Source: Protofrankia sp963555925 (GTDB taxonomy: Bacteria; Actinomycetota; Actinomycetes; Frankiales; Frankiaceae). From it: a stretch of 64,000 nt of DNA. The stretch lies in NCBI GenBank assembly GCA_963555925.1, contig CAUVXJ010000023.1, forward strand, positions 25,319 through 89,318, written 5' to 3'. The position numbers and the translations under genes are program-made. Shown in pieces: positions 9,117-17,522 of the stretch. Each line of letters begins with the position of its first letter. Position 1 is the stretch's first letter. The notes under the pieces were generated by a model. That model did not search any database and had not been told where the DNA came from. It saw only the letters and a program-made list of their open reading frames with translations.

Positions 9117-9914
9117 ATGCGGACATCGAAGGCACAGCCGCGGCGGCTGCCACTGGACGCCGGTCTGTTGGCGGCAGCTCTCGCCGGCGACGGCCTGGAC
9201 GTACAGGTCGTCGGGGAGACCGGCTCGACCAATGCCGATCTGGTGGCGGCCGCGAAAGCCGGTGCCGGCGAAGGACGGGTGCTCGTCGCCGAGCTGCAGT
9301 GGGCGGGCCGTGGGCGCCTGGAGCGGTCCTGGGTTTCACCGGCGGGCGCGGGACTCACGTTCTCGGTGCTGCTCCGGCCCACCGTGCCGGCCGGAGCGCT
9401 CGGCTGGCTGCCGCTGGTCACCGGCGCCTCGCTGGTCTCCACGCTGCGCCGGTCGGCGGGCATCCCGGCCGTTCTCAAGTGGCCGAACGATGTCCTGGTG
9501 GACGGCGCGAAGCTGGCGGGAATCCTCGCCGAGGCTGTTCCCTGCCAGTCCGCAACGGCCGCGGTGATCGTCGGGGTCGGCCTGAACGTCGATACGGATG
9601 CCGATGAGCTGCCCCCGGGAGCAACCAGCGTGGCGCTCTGTCAGCAGCGGGCATCGCGCCCGGCCGTGGGCCGGGGTGAACTGCTGATCGAGCTGCTGCG
9701 GGAAGTCGCTGGCACATACCGGGCCTGGCTGGCCGAGCCGGCCCGCGCCGTCGACGCTTACCGCTCGGTGTGTGCGACGCTCGGCCGGGCGGTGCGGGTC
9801 GACCTGCCCGACGGCGCCGTCGTCGTGGGCACCGCCACCGACGTGGACGTCCACGGTCGTCTTGTCGTGGACGGCCGGGCGTTCGCAGCGGCGGACGTTG
9901 TTCACCTGCGCTGA
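9117..9914 (+). CDS. birA: biotin-[acetyl-CoA-carboxylase] ligase
   Basis: A protein of 265 residues. The catalytic domain begins GETGSTNADLVAAA. The ATP/biotin loop, normally G-R-G-R-x-x-R-x-W, reads AGRGRLERSWVSP. KWPNDVLVDGAKLAGIL is the conserved lysine segment, and a small C-terminal SH3-like domain follows. There is no N-terminal helix-turn-helix, so it is a monofunctional (group I) ligase, not a repressor. It biotinylates the BCCP of AccA3. The start has only a weak ribosome site. It is divergent from accD5 and followed after 59 bases by the PH-domain gene, the same order as in M. tuberculosis (Rv3279c-Rv3278c). Confidence 0.95.
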   Translation: MRTSKAQPRRLPLDAGLLAAALAGDGLDVQVVGETGSTNADLVAAAKAGAGEGRVLVAELQWAGRGRLERSWVSPAGAGLTFSVLLRPTVPAGALGWLPLVTGASLVSTLRRSAGIPAVLKWPNDVLVDGAKLAGILAEAVPCQSATAAVIVGVGLNVDTDADELPPGATSVALCQQRASRPAVGRGELLIELLREVAGTYRAWLAEPARAVDAYRSVCATLGRAVRVDLPDGAVVVGTATDVDVHGRLVVDGRAFAAADVVHLR

Positions 9915-9973
9915 CGCCGAGCCGGTCGACCCTCGGGCCCGCCCGGTGCGGTGATGGTGAGACGATCGGTCGT

Positions 9974-10522
9974 GTGGGATTTCCAGAGAGCATTCTGACC
10001 AGTGACGAAGAGGTCGTCCTTCACCTCCATCCGCACTGGATCAGGCTGGCCGCGCCGGTCAGCGCGTTTGTCGTGGTTCTCGGCCTGACTTTGTTCGGTG
10101 TACTGGCGATACCAGCGGGCTCGTTCCAGCACGCGGCGCAGTGGCTCCTCATTGCGGCAGCGGCGATCCTGCTCCTTTTCACCAGTCTGCGGCCGTGGTT
10201 GCGATGGATCACGACGAGTTATGTGGTGACGACGGAACGCGTTGTCATCCGGACGGGAATTTTTTCCCGCACGGGTCGTGACATCCCGCTCCAGCGGCTC
10301 AACGATGTCTCGTTCCACCATTCGTTCGCCGAGCGCCTCCTGGGCTCCGGCACGCTGACCATCGAAAGCGCCGGCGAGCGGGGTCAGGTGGTGCTGGCGA
10401 ACCTGCCGCGGGTCGAAGAGGTGCATGCAACCCTCTACCGGTTGGTCGAGGCCCTCGACGTTCGTCGCCGAGGGCCGGCCGGCGCCGATGCGGACGCCGA
10501 TGGCTATGGCCATAACCGGTAG
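9974..10522 (+). CDS. PH-domain membrane protein (YdbS-like, bPH2)
   Basis: About 182 residues from a GTG (VGFPESILTSDEEVVLHLHPHW), with GGTGAG about a turn upstream. Two adjacent membrane helices lie near residues 27-75 (VSAFVVVLGLTLFGVLAI and LLIAAAAILLLFTSL). A bacterial PH domain follows, with the usual YVVTTERVVIRTGIFSRTGR and DIPLQRLNDVSF segments. The tail is Ala/Asp-rich. Its location after birA mirrors Rv3278c. The role of these proteins is not known in detail. The start is a choice: the frame stays open well into birA, but those upstream codons have no ribosome site. Confidence 0.85.
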   Translation: MGFPESILTSDEEVVLHLHPHWIRLAAPVSAFVVVLGLTLFGVLAIPAGSFQHAAQWLLIAAAAILLLFTSLRPWLRWITTSYVVTTERVVIRTGIFSRTGRDIPLQRLNDVSFHHSFAERLLGSGTLTIESAGERGQVVLANLPRVEEVHATLYRLVEALDVRRRGPAGADADADGYGHNR

Positions 10523-10551
10523 GTGCTCGGCCGGTAGGTGGCCGGGCGCTC

Positions 10552-12522
10552 TCAGGTCAGCGGCTCGAACCGCTTCCACCACTGGTAGAGGGTTGCCGCG
10601 TCGGTGTCCGCGGCGCCGAAGCTGACCAGGTCCAAGTCGTAGCTCCAGAACATCACAAATTGCCCACTGTGGTAGTAGCACAGGAGCGCGCCGACATCGA
10701 TGCTGGAATCGCCGTCCACCTGCCAGGTTCCGACGCTGGAACGGCCGTTCCGGCAGGAGCCCTCGTTGTCGATCTGGGAGGAGCGGTAGTCGACGTCGTT
10801 GCGTAGGGATCTGGCGGTGTAGTAATGAAACGCGATCACGGTTGTGCCGTTACTCGCCGTACATGTCAGCGACGCGTCGATGTCGGCGTCCTCGGCATCC
10901 GGATTCGCCTTGCAACCGGTCATCTCGGCGGGATCGAGCAGTGCCCGCAGCCTGCGTTGGGCCACGGTCAGTCCATCGGCGCTACCGCGGGCCGATGGTG
11001 AAGCCGACGCTGATGCAGACGAGGTGGGCCGCGACGTGTCGGCCGGTCCGGTCGGGATCGCCGGCAGGGTCCGGCTTGCGGTCGGGCCGGGGGCGGGTTT
11101 ATCCGAACTGGTCATGGTAAGTGCGATCACCGGGATGCCGACGGCGAGGGCCAGTAGCGCGACGATCATTCCGATCATGACGGCGGGTCGCCGCCTTGGC
11201 GGCCGCTGCTGCGGCGGTCCGCCCATCGGACCTGGTGGATACCCGCCCGGTGGTGGATACCCGCCCGGTGGTGGATACCCACCTGATGGCGGATACGGAC
11301 CCGAGGGTGGCTGTTCGCCGAACGGGTAGTGGACGGTCGGCGGATACTGATCCCGGGGTGCGGACGGGTTGGGACCACCGGCCATGGCGGCGGCGGACGC
11401 CGGCAGGACGCGGGTGGCATAAGGGGCCGGTTCCGGTCTTACGGCGGGTCCGGCGGGCGTGGTGGTCACGGTGCGCAGAGCGCCCAGCGCTATCGCGGCC
11501 TGGGGGTCGTCGGCGGGCCTAGGCTGGATGCCGGTCATCTCCGCCAACAGTGCCGAAACCCGTGGGATGCGGGTCGATCCGCCGACAAGGAAGATTGCGG
11601 TGAGCTCGCCGGGTCGGACCCCCGCGCTCTGCGCTGTGCGGATCAACTCCGTCACGGTCGCGCGTAAGTCACCTTCGATCGACGCTTCCAGGTCCGTCCG
11701 GGTGACCTCGATGTCACCGATGGTTCCGCCTACCGCGACGGTGTGGCCGGTGGTTGTCGACAGTGCTTCCTTGGCGGCCACGACCTGCTGGCGTAGCTGG
11801 TGGTGGCGCTGGCGCACGGATGGACTCAGGTCGGCCCACAGCGCGTCCCACGCACGTGAGTCGACGGTGCGTGCGCGTTCCGCGACCCGGCCGAGGAGGA
11901 TGTCGTCGATGTCTTCGCCGCCGAAGGCGGGATTGCCGCCGGGTTCCCCGCGGATCTCGAATCCGTTGGGTGTCGCGGTGAGAATCGTTGTCGCGAGGGT
12001 TGTGGCGCCCAGGTCGTACACGGCAACGGCCGCGCCCGCGCGGATGCCGGCCGGATCGGCATGCCAGCGGGCCGCCGCGATCGGTTCCGGGAGCAGCACG
12101 ATGTCGGTGAGGCCCGCCCTGGCAGCTGCCGCCCGGAGTTTATCGATCTCCGTGGGCGTCCAGCGGACCGGCGCGGTGAGGACAACCTGACCCGGCGGTG
12201 GGCCCGGGGCGTGGCGGCTCGCCTCGTGCAGGACCTGGCGCAGGATGGCGGCGATCAGTTCGATCGTCGGGATGGTCGTCCCGGCGAGCTGGACCTGGTC
12301 GGTCGTCTCCAGGGCACGCAATGGATGGCGCTGCGCGCGGCCGGGATGCGCGGCCGCGACGTCCACGGCCGCGGTACCGGTCAACAGCCGGCCGTCATTA
12401 CTCAGAGTGACAACTGCTGGCATCGGCCCGAGCCGCAGCAATTCCCCGCGGCCGTCCATGTCGACGCAGGCGGAGGTCCAGCCCGTGCCGATGTCGACCG
12501 CGAGTGTCAGGCCGCTTGCCAC
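10552..12522 (-). CDS. Hsp70-like ATPase fused to proline-rich linker, membrane anchor and external domain
   Basis: A protein of 656 residues. Residues 1-350 are an actin/Hsp70-type ATPase: phosphate-1 loop LAVDIGTGWTSACVD, phosphate-2 loop VYDLGATTLATTIL, adenosine motif IFLVGGSTRIPRVSALL. There is no Hsp70 substrate domain. A linker with three to four GGYPPP/GGYPPS repeats (about 395-425) follows, then an Arg-rich stop and one helix (MIGMIVALLALAVGIPVIAL, about 445). Next come a Ser/Thr/Pro spacer and a C-terminal domain of about 150 residues with four or so Cys, probably outside the cell. The build resembles mycobacterial and Streptomyces DnaK-like membrane proteins of unknown role. GTG start; GGGGGAG sits very close to it. 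Confidence 0.85.
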   Translation of the reverse strand: MASGLTLAVDIGTGWTSACVDMDGRGELLRLGPMPAVVTLSNDGRLLTGTAAVDVAAAHPGRAQRHPLRALETTDQVQLAGTTIPTIELIAAILRQVLHEASRHAPGPPPGQVVLTAPVRWTPTEIDKLRAAAARAGLTDIVLLPEPIAAARWHADPAGIRAGAAVAVYDLGATTLATTILTATPNGFEIRGEPGGNPAFGGEDIDDILLGRVAERARTVDSRAWDALWADLSPSVRQRHHQLRQQVVAAKEALSTTTGHTVAVGGTIGDIEVTRTDLEASIEGDLRATVTELIRTAQSAGVRPGELTAIFLVGGSTRIPRVSALLAEMTGIQPRPADDPQAAIALGALRTVTTTPAGPAVRPEPAPYATRVLPASAAAMAGGPNPSAPRDQYPPTVHYPFGEQPPSGPYPPSGGYPPPGGYPPPGGYPPGPMGGPPQQRPPRRRPAVMIGMIVALLALAVGIPVIALTMTSSDKPAPGPTASRTLPAIPTGPADTSRPTSSASASASPSARGSADGLTVAQRRLRALLDPAEMTGCKANPDAEDADIDASLTCTASNGTTVIAFHYYTARSLRNDVDYRSSQIDNEGSCRNGRSSVGTWQVDGDSSIDVGALLCYYHSGQFVMFWSYDLDLVSFGAADTDAATLYQWWKRFEPLT

Positions 12523-12629
12523 ATCTCCCCCGCATCCTCGGACGTTCTCGAGCCTGCGGCGGCACGAGAGCGGTCATTATCGCGCGCCTGGAAAAACCGT
12601 CCCGATCCGGTGCTCGCGGTGCTCCGGGA

Positions 12630-13313
12630 TCAGGTCGTCTGCTGCTCGGCTAGTGCTCGGGGAGCTGCGGCCTGCGGGCGCGCGATCTGACGATCGTCGC
12701 GCACCCTTTGGTCCGCTTGGCCGTGGACGGCATAGGGAACGATGAGATCGTCGACGATCCGTTCCATGAACGCGGCGTCCACGACCTCACCGGAGAGCAG
12801 AATCCGTTGCAGGATGAGTGCCGGTCCGAGCTCGATGAGCATCGTATGGTCAGCACCGGCGCCGATCTCCCCGCGGGCGATACCGCGATGCACGATGACA
12901 TCGGACGCGGCTTTGCGTTGGGCGAGAAGACCATTACGCAGAGCGTCCCGCAGTTCGGCATTACGGGGCATTTCGGATACCAGCTCGGCGATGATTCTGC
13001 CGCGATCGTCGCCGATGGCATCCCGATACGAGGAGAGGAACGCCAGCATGTCCGTGCGGAACGAGCCGGTGTCGGGCACAGGTACGGACTGCTCGGCCAT
13101 AGTCGTGATCGCGTCCATGACCAGGGCGACCTTGGAGGGCCAACGACGGTAGATCGTGGCCTTACCGGCTTTCGCTCGGGTGGCCACCCTGTCCATGGTG
13201 ACCCCGTCGTAGCCGACCTCGGCGAGTAGCTGGAGGGTGGCGCGACGGATTGCGCTGTCCCGTGACTCATCCCGCGGACGACCCCCGGGACGGGCATCAA
13301 GCGTAGGCCGCAC
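12630..13313 (-). CDS. TetR-family transcriptional regulator
   Basis: About 227 residues from a GTG with AGGGGGA 7 bases upstream; the frame stays open 75 bases further. The helix-turn-helix is clear: ATLQLLAEVGYDGVTMDRVA then TRAKAGKATIYRRWPSKVAL. The C-terminal ligand and dimer domain (TetR_C_11-like, ELGPALILQRILLSGEVVD) has no recognisable ligand site. It lies between the Hsp70-like gene and gtrA on the same strand. The large palindrome at 13520-13563 upstream is a candidate operator. The regulated genes are unknown. Confidence 0.9.
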   Translation of the reverse strand: MRPTLDARPGGRPRDESRDSAIRRATLQLLAEVGYDGVTMDRVATRAKAGKATIYRRWPSKVALVMDAITTMAEQSVPVPDTGSFRTDMLAFLSSYRDAIGDDRGRIIAELVSEMPRNAELRDALRNGLLAQRKAASDVIVHRGIARGEIGAGADHTMLIELGPALILQRILLSGEVVDAAFMERIVDDLIVPYAVHGQADQRVRDDRQIARPQAAAPRALAEQQTT

Positions 13314-13514
13314 CACGGCGTCCCCCTGTGACCTAGGTTTTCTGAGGCCCTCGGCAGCGCACAACATGATCACGCCGCCTTCCGCCAACGGGTCTCAACC
13401 GAACGCGTGTCATCCGGTGACCGTCGACGCGTTCCGTTTGCCGTCCCAAGCCGCGACGCCGACGAGAAGGAAACGTGCGGGCTCGTTCGAGAGCGTAGCG
13501 CATCCCAGGCTGAC

Positions 13515-13563
13515 AGGAACCAATCAGTACCGGAACGTCGGTTCCTGTTCCGATACTGATTGG
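13515..13563. promoter_or_regulatory. long inverted repeat with two competing stems (gtrA terminator or tetR operator)
   Basis: CCAATCAGTACCGGAAC (13520-13536) pairs with GTTCCGATACTGATTGG (13547-13563), 16 of 17 positions. A second stem, AGGAACC (13515-13521) with GGTTCCT (13540-13546), uses overlapping bases, so only one can form in RNA. It lies just past the gtrA stop codon and about 200 bases ahead of tetR. There is no T-run, but intrinsic terminators without one are known in actinomycetes. Confidence 0.6.
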
Positions 13564-13593
13564 CTGCATCGGCTTGGCTATCGCGGCTACGGC

Positions 13594-14181
13594 CTAGGCG
13601 CGGCCGGCCGGCTCGGGGACGCTGTGCCGACGCTGCGCATCGGCTGCGGCGTGCACCAGTGCTTTCGGGTCGTCGGGATGCAGGAACACCCACCGCTTGT
13701 ATGCCCAGAATCGGAAGATGGTGCCGAGCCCGGTGCCGACCACGTTTGCGGCCAGGTTGAGCTCAAGCACACCGTGCAGGTTCAGAACATGGCTGGCAAA
13801 CCCGACGCATCCCAGGGCGATTGCCAGACCCATGGCGTTGAAGATGATGAAAAGGGTGTATTCACGTCGTAGGCCCGTCCGGGCCCGGTGCGTGAACGAC
13901 CAGTGCCGGTTGCCGACGTAGGCGCAGGTCGCGGCCACGATGGTGGACACGGTTTTCGCACCGATCGGGTCCATGCCGACAAGCCCGTGGCACAGGTTGA
14001 AGACAAGGACGTCAATGGCGTAGCAGGCGGCGCCGATCACGCCGAACTTCATCATCTCGTGGTCGAGTGCCTGCCAACGTGACTGCTTCACGCTGGCCTC
14101 CACCGGTGCCACGCTCACTTCGGATGCTGTTGACCGATATGTGTCACCGGCTGAGCCTACAGACGGCTTCCACCGACTCAT
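13594..14181 (-). CDS. gtrA: GtrA-family membrane protein
   Basis: About 195 residues from ATG 14181 (MSRWKPSVGSAG), with GGGGGGTGGCGG directly upstream. After about 45 soluble residues come four helices of the GtrA/DPMS-associated fold: FGVIGAACYAIDVLVFNLCH, TIVAATCAYVGNRHWSF, TLFIIFNAMGLAIALGCVGF and NVVGTGLGTIFRFWAYKRWVF. The last ends with the W-V-F typical of the family. GtrA proteins are thought to flip or help transfer polyprenyl-phosphate sugars. The M. tuberculosis neighbour of birA/Rv3278c, Rv3277, is the same family, so this is probably the conserved orthologue. Confidence 0.9.
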   Translation of the reverse strand: MSRWKPSVGSAGDTYRSTASEVSVAPVEASVKQSRWQALDHEMMKFGVIGAACYAIDVLVFNLCHGLVGMDPIGAKTVSTIVAATCAYVGNRHWSFTHRARTGLRREYTLFIIFNAMGLAIALGCVGFASHVLNLHGVLELNLAANVVGTGLGTIFRFWAYKRWVFLHPDDPKALVHAAADAQRRHSVPEPAGRA

Positions 14182-14883
14182 CCGCCACCCCCCTAGTACG
14201 TGGGGCCGCCGGCCGTGCGAGCACATTCATGATCGCGTGACCGTCGGCCTGTCAGGTCCTTGGCGCCGCCGGCGACCGGAAAAATCATGATTAAGTCACC
14301 CTTGGCTGAATTAGTACCCGATCAACGGCCCTTGAGAGCCCCGATCCCCCTTCCGATGCTTCGCGGGACAGCGAAAGCCCGGCATACGAGCGGACCCCGA
14401 GCTGTGCACGAAACGGTAGTCCGGGCGGCGATCTCACAGGCACGGGCCGGCTGCGGACGGGTGCGCCGACAGTTGTGGCCGGGCGGGAACGCCCGACACG
14501 CGATCGTCGGATCGTCCGCTGGGCCGATCCCTTGCGGCAAGTATGCCCCCTGCTTCGTTTGGTGACTCGATCGCGGCTCCGGTTGTGGCGACGTGGGTTC
14601 CGTTCCACTAGATCAACTGTGCTGTGCGCTGCGCTGTGCTGAGCGTGGCTGTGATGGCGACAGGCACCGCCGTGGTGCGTACTGGTGGCGAAAGCGGCGC
14701 GGTCGCGTCATCCTTGTTCCGGCCGGCTGTGGTGACGGCCCGCCTCGTGGTGTCCCGGAGTGTGCTCGACCGGGTCGCGGCGGGGCGGCGTGCCGCACCG
14801 GTGGGTTCCCGGCGACGCTGCCGTGCACGAGCGGACGAACGTGGTTCTGTTGTGTCCACCGCGCCGATGGAGGTTGCACCACG
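14182..14883. other. long non-coding stretch between gtrA and the carbonic anhydrase gene
   Basis: About 700 bases with divergent genes on each side. An AT-richer patch near 14280-14330 could hold the gtrA promoter. Open frames here have no family resemblance and overlap each other on both strands, so I call none. A 36-base sequence at 14202-14237 recurs imperfectly at 15881-15916. Confidence 0.5.
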
Positions 14884-15513
14884 ATGACCATGGTCGACAG
14901 CCGAGGCTCAGTGCGGGTCGAAGGCTCACGCACCGCCGAAGGCTCACGCACCGCCGAAGGCTCACGCACCGCCGCCGCCCACATGGGTCCCGTCGATCAT
15001 TCGCGCACCGCCACGGATTCGATGGTGGAGCGTGCCGGGGCCTTCGCGGCCGCACGTCAGGTCGGTGGCGCGCAGATGCGGGCGCGCCCGGCCAGACCTA
15101 CCACCGGTGTCGCCGTCCTGGCCTGTATGGACGCTCGCCTGGACGTCCATGCGCTGCTGGGTCTCGCTGAGGGCGACGCGCATGTCCTGCGAAACGCCGG
15201 CGGTGTGGTCACCGACGATGTGATCCGCTCGCTGGCGGTCAGCCAACACGAACTCGGCACAACGGAGATCATCCTGTTGCATCACACCCAGTGTGGGATG
15301 ATGACCATCACCGACGATGGATTTCGGGAAAAGCTGTTCGAACACGCGGGGTTCCGGCCGGCCTGGCCCGTCCACACCTTCACCGATCTTGAGATGAGTG
15401 TCCGGGCGTCCATCGCGCGACTTCGCTCCAATCCCTTCCTCGTCACCTCGAGGTCGGTTCGCGGCTTCATCTACGACGTGGCGAGCGGCGCACTGCACGA
15501 AGTTGCCGGGTGA
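14884..15513 (+). CDS. beta-carbonic anhydrase
   Basis: A protein of 209 residues, ATG with GGAGG about 10 bases upstream. The first 45 residues hold three identical G-S-R-T-A-E units and are probably disordered. The catalytic domain then shows VAVLACMDARLDVHALLG, with Cys and Asp of the C-x-D-x-R zinc/acid motif, RNAGGVVTDDVIRSL, and LHHTQCGM, with the His and Cys zinc ligands. It fits the short actinobacterial beta-class subfamily (Rv1284-like). It hydrates CO2 to bicarbonate, the substrate of the acyl-CoA carboxylase encoded 6 kb away, although that link is only a suggestion. A later in-frame ATG (residue 34) would remove the repeats. An assembly gap starts 2 bases past the stop. Confidence 0.92.
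   Translation: MTMVDSRGSVRVEGSRTAEGSRTAEGSRTAAAHMGPVDHSRTATDSMVERAGAFAAARQVGGAQMRARPARPTTGVAVLACMDARLDVHALLGLAEGDAHVLRNAGGVVTDDVIRSLAVSQHELGTTEIILLHHTQCGMMTITDDGFREKLFEHAGFRPAWPVHTFTDLEMSVRASIARLRSNPFLVTSRSVRGFIYDVASGALHEVAG
14920..14973 (+). repeat. 18-bp perfect tandem repeat, three copies, in the carbonic anhydrase N-terminus
   Basis: GAAGGCTCACGCACCGCC is repeated three times without a mismatch, encoding E-G-S-R-T-A units. Copy number can change in frame. Confidence 0.9.
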
Positions 15514-15515
15514 TC

Positions 15516-15875
15516 NNNNNNNNNNNNNNNNNNNNNNNNNNNNNNNNNNNNNNNNNNNNNNNNNNNNNNNNNNNNNNNNNNNNNNNNNNNNNNNNNNNNN
15601 NNNNNNNNNNNNNNNNNNNNNNNNNNNNNNNNNNNNNNNNNNNNNNNNNNNNNNNNNNNNNNNNNNNNNNNNNNNNNNNNNNNNNNNNNNNNNNNNNNNN
15701 NNNNNNNNNNNNNNNNNNNNNNNNNNNNNNNNNNNNNNNNNNNNNNNNNNNNNNNNNNNNNNNNNNNNNNNNNNNNNNNNNNNNNNNNNNNNNNNNNNNN
15801 NNNNNNNNNNNNNNNNNNNNNNNNNNNNNNNNNNNNNNNNNNNNNNNNNNNNNNNNNNNNNNNNNNNNNNNNNNN
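15516..15875. other. assembly gap (360 N)
   Basis: Unknown sequence. The flanks are the end of the carbonic anhydrase gene and 77 bases before the ugd stop codon. A short gene could be hidden here. Confidence 0.99.
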
Positions 15876-15952
15876 ATTCTGGGGCCGCCGGCCGCGCGGG
15901 AGGAGCCATGATCGCGCGGCCTTTGGCCGGGTGAACGTTCAGGGGCGCCCCG

Positions 15953-17296
15953 TCAGGCGGGCCGGCCCAAGGCGTGGTAGGACCAGCCGGCCGCGCGCCA
16001 TGCGGCCGGGTCCAGGGCATTACGGCCGTCGATGACGATCGTTCCGGCGACCACCCGGGTGAGCATGGCGGGGTCGAGTTCACGGAACTCGCTCCACTCG
16101 GTGAGGTGCAGCAGGATGTCGGCGCCGGCCGCAGCGTGGACGGCGTTGTTCGCGTAGGTCAGCTGGGGGTGGGCGGCGCGGCAGTTGGGGATCGCCGCCG
16201 GGTCGTAGACGGTGACCGTGGCGCCGGCGCGGTGTAGGGCGCCCGCGACGTCGAGGGCCGGCGAGTCGCGGATGTCGTCGGAGCTGGGTTTGAACGCGGC
16301 TCCGAGAACGGCGATCTTCTTGTTGGCGACCGTCCCGCCCAGCAGCCGGGTGGTCAGGCTCACGGTTCTGGCGCGCCGACGCGAGTTGATGGCGTCGACC
16401 TCTGCGAGAAAGTCAAGCGCCCGGCCGACGCCGAGCTCGTCCGCGCGGGCCTGGAAGGCACGGATGTCCTTGGGTAGGCAGCCCCCACCGAAGCCGAGAC
16501 CGGCGTGCAGGAACCGCCCGCCGATGCGACTGTCGTAGGACAGCGCGCTGGACAGGTCGGTGATGTCCCCACCGGTGACCTCGCAGATCTCCGCCATCGC
16601 GTTGATAAACGAGATTTTGGTTGCGAGGAACGCGTTCGAGGCGAGTTTGACGAGTTCCGCAGTGGGATAGTCGGCGACGACAACCGGCACACCGGCGTTG
16701 ATGAGGGCGGCGTAGACGCGGCGCAGGACCGCCTCGGCGATCCGGGCCCGGGCCGGGTCGGGTCGCAGACCGAAGACCAGGCGGTCGGGCCTCAGGGTGT
16801 CGTCAATGGTGAAGCCCTCGCGCAGGAACTCCGGGTTCCACGCGAGTTCCACGGCGGGGGCCTCGGCGTCGAGCCGTTCCGCCAGCCGCATGGCTGTGCC
16901 GACGGGCACGGTGGACTTTCCGACGACGAGCGCCCCCGGCCGGATTCCGGCTTTCAGCAGCCCGGTGAGCGCGGCGTCGACATGGCGCATGTCGGCCGCG
17001 TGTGTCCCGGGCAGTTGTGGAGTCCCCACACAGATGAAGTGGACGTCCGCGGTGGCGGCCGCGTCCGCCACCGCGGTGGTGAAACGCAGGCGGTGAGCCT
17101 CCAGGTTCTTACGTAGGAGCTCCTCCAGCCCTGGTTCGAAGAACGGCGTCTCGCCGGCGGCGAGACGACCGATCCTGACCGGGTCCACATCGACGCCGAC
17201 CACGTCGAATCCCAGCTCCGCCATGCAGACCGCATGGGTCGCGCCCAGGTAGCCGGTACCGATGACGCTCAGACGCAGATCGCTCGAGACTGCCAT
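15953..17296 (-). CDS. ugd: UDP-glucose 6-dehydrogenase
   Basis: A protein of 447 residues. The N-terminal Rossmann fold starts LSVIGTGYLGATHAVCMAEL (G-x-G-x-x-G) and is followed by FICVGTPQ. The central domain has ELVKLASNAFLATKISFINA and the catalytic cysteine loop GLGFGGGCLPKDI. The C-terminal UDP-binding domain carries AFKPSSDDIRDSPALDV. The enzyme oxidises UDP-glucose to UDP-glucuronate with 2 NAD+, feeding surface polysaccharide synthesis; the glycosyltransferase cluster downstream agrees. The bases just before its ATG belong to the dispersed repeat (17299-17345), which therefore forms the leader; the CTGGGG of the repeat may act as ribosome site. Confidence 0.95.
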   Translation of the reverse strand: MAVSSDLRLSVIGTGYLGATHAVCMAELGFDVVGVDVDPVRIGRLAAGETPFFEPGLEELLRKNLEAHRLRFTTAVADAAATADVHFICVGTPQLPGTHAADMRHVDAALTGLLKAGIRPGALVVGKSTVPVGTAMRLAERLDAEAPAVELAWNPEFLREGFTIDDTLRPDRLVFGLRPDPARARIAEAVLRRVYAALINAGVPVVVADYPTAELVKLASNAFLATKISFINAMAEICEVTGGDITDLSSALSYDSRIGGRFLHAGLGFGGGCLPKDIRAFQARADELGVGRALDFLAEVDAINSRRRARTVSLTTRLLGGTVANKKIAVLGAAFKPSSDDIRDSPALDVAGALHRAGATVTVYDPAAIPNCRAAHPQLTYANNAVHAAAGADILLHLTEWSEFRELDPAMLTRVVAGTIVIDGRNALDPAAWRAAGWSYHALGRPA

Positions 17297-17298
17297 CT

Positions 17299-17345
17299 AC
17301 ACCCCAGCCCCGCTCCTTCATCCACGCTCCTATTGCCGGTCGCTC
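17299..17345 (-). repeat. copy of the dispersed MITE-like repeat forming the ugd leader
   Basis: On the reverse strand it reads GAGCGACCGGCAATAGGAGC, then GTGGATGAAGGAGCGGGGCT, and ends a few bases before the ugd start. Left-end type, as at 20112 and 2257. Confidence 0.7.
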
Positions 17346-17440
17346 TTATACCCGGTGTTCGGGCGTCGCGAACGGGACCCGCGTGCCATTGCATTGCTTC
17401 CTGGGCGTCGATCGCCTAGAAAAAAGATCCACAACAGGCC

Positions 17441-17496
17441 AGGGCGTGTCTGATGAATCTTCGATCGCATCGACCAACATCCATCAGACACGCCCT
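17441..17496. mobile_element. 56-bp element with perfect 15-bp inverted ends (IS-end-like)
   Basis: AGGGCGTGTCTGATG (17441-17455) and its exact complement CATCAGACACGCCCT (17482-17496) flank 26 bases. The end sequence resembles terminal repeats of IS5-type (IS427 group) elements of actinomycetes as I remember them (GGGCGTGT-T/C-TGA). It may be a minimal internally deleted copy, or a terminator hairpin for TIGR03089/ugd transcription. Confidence 0.5.
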
Positions 17497-17522
17497 AGTG
17501 GCGAGCGTTGACTCCGGATGGG

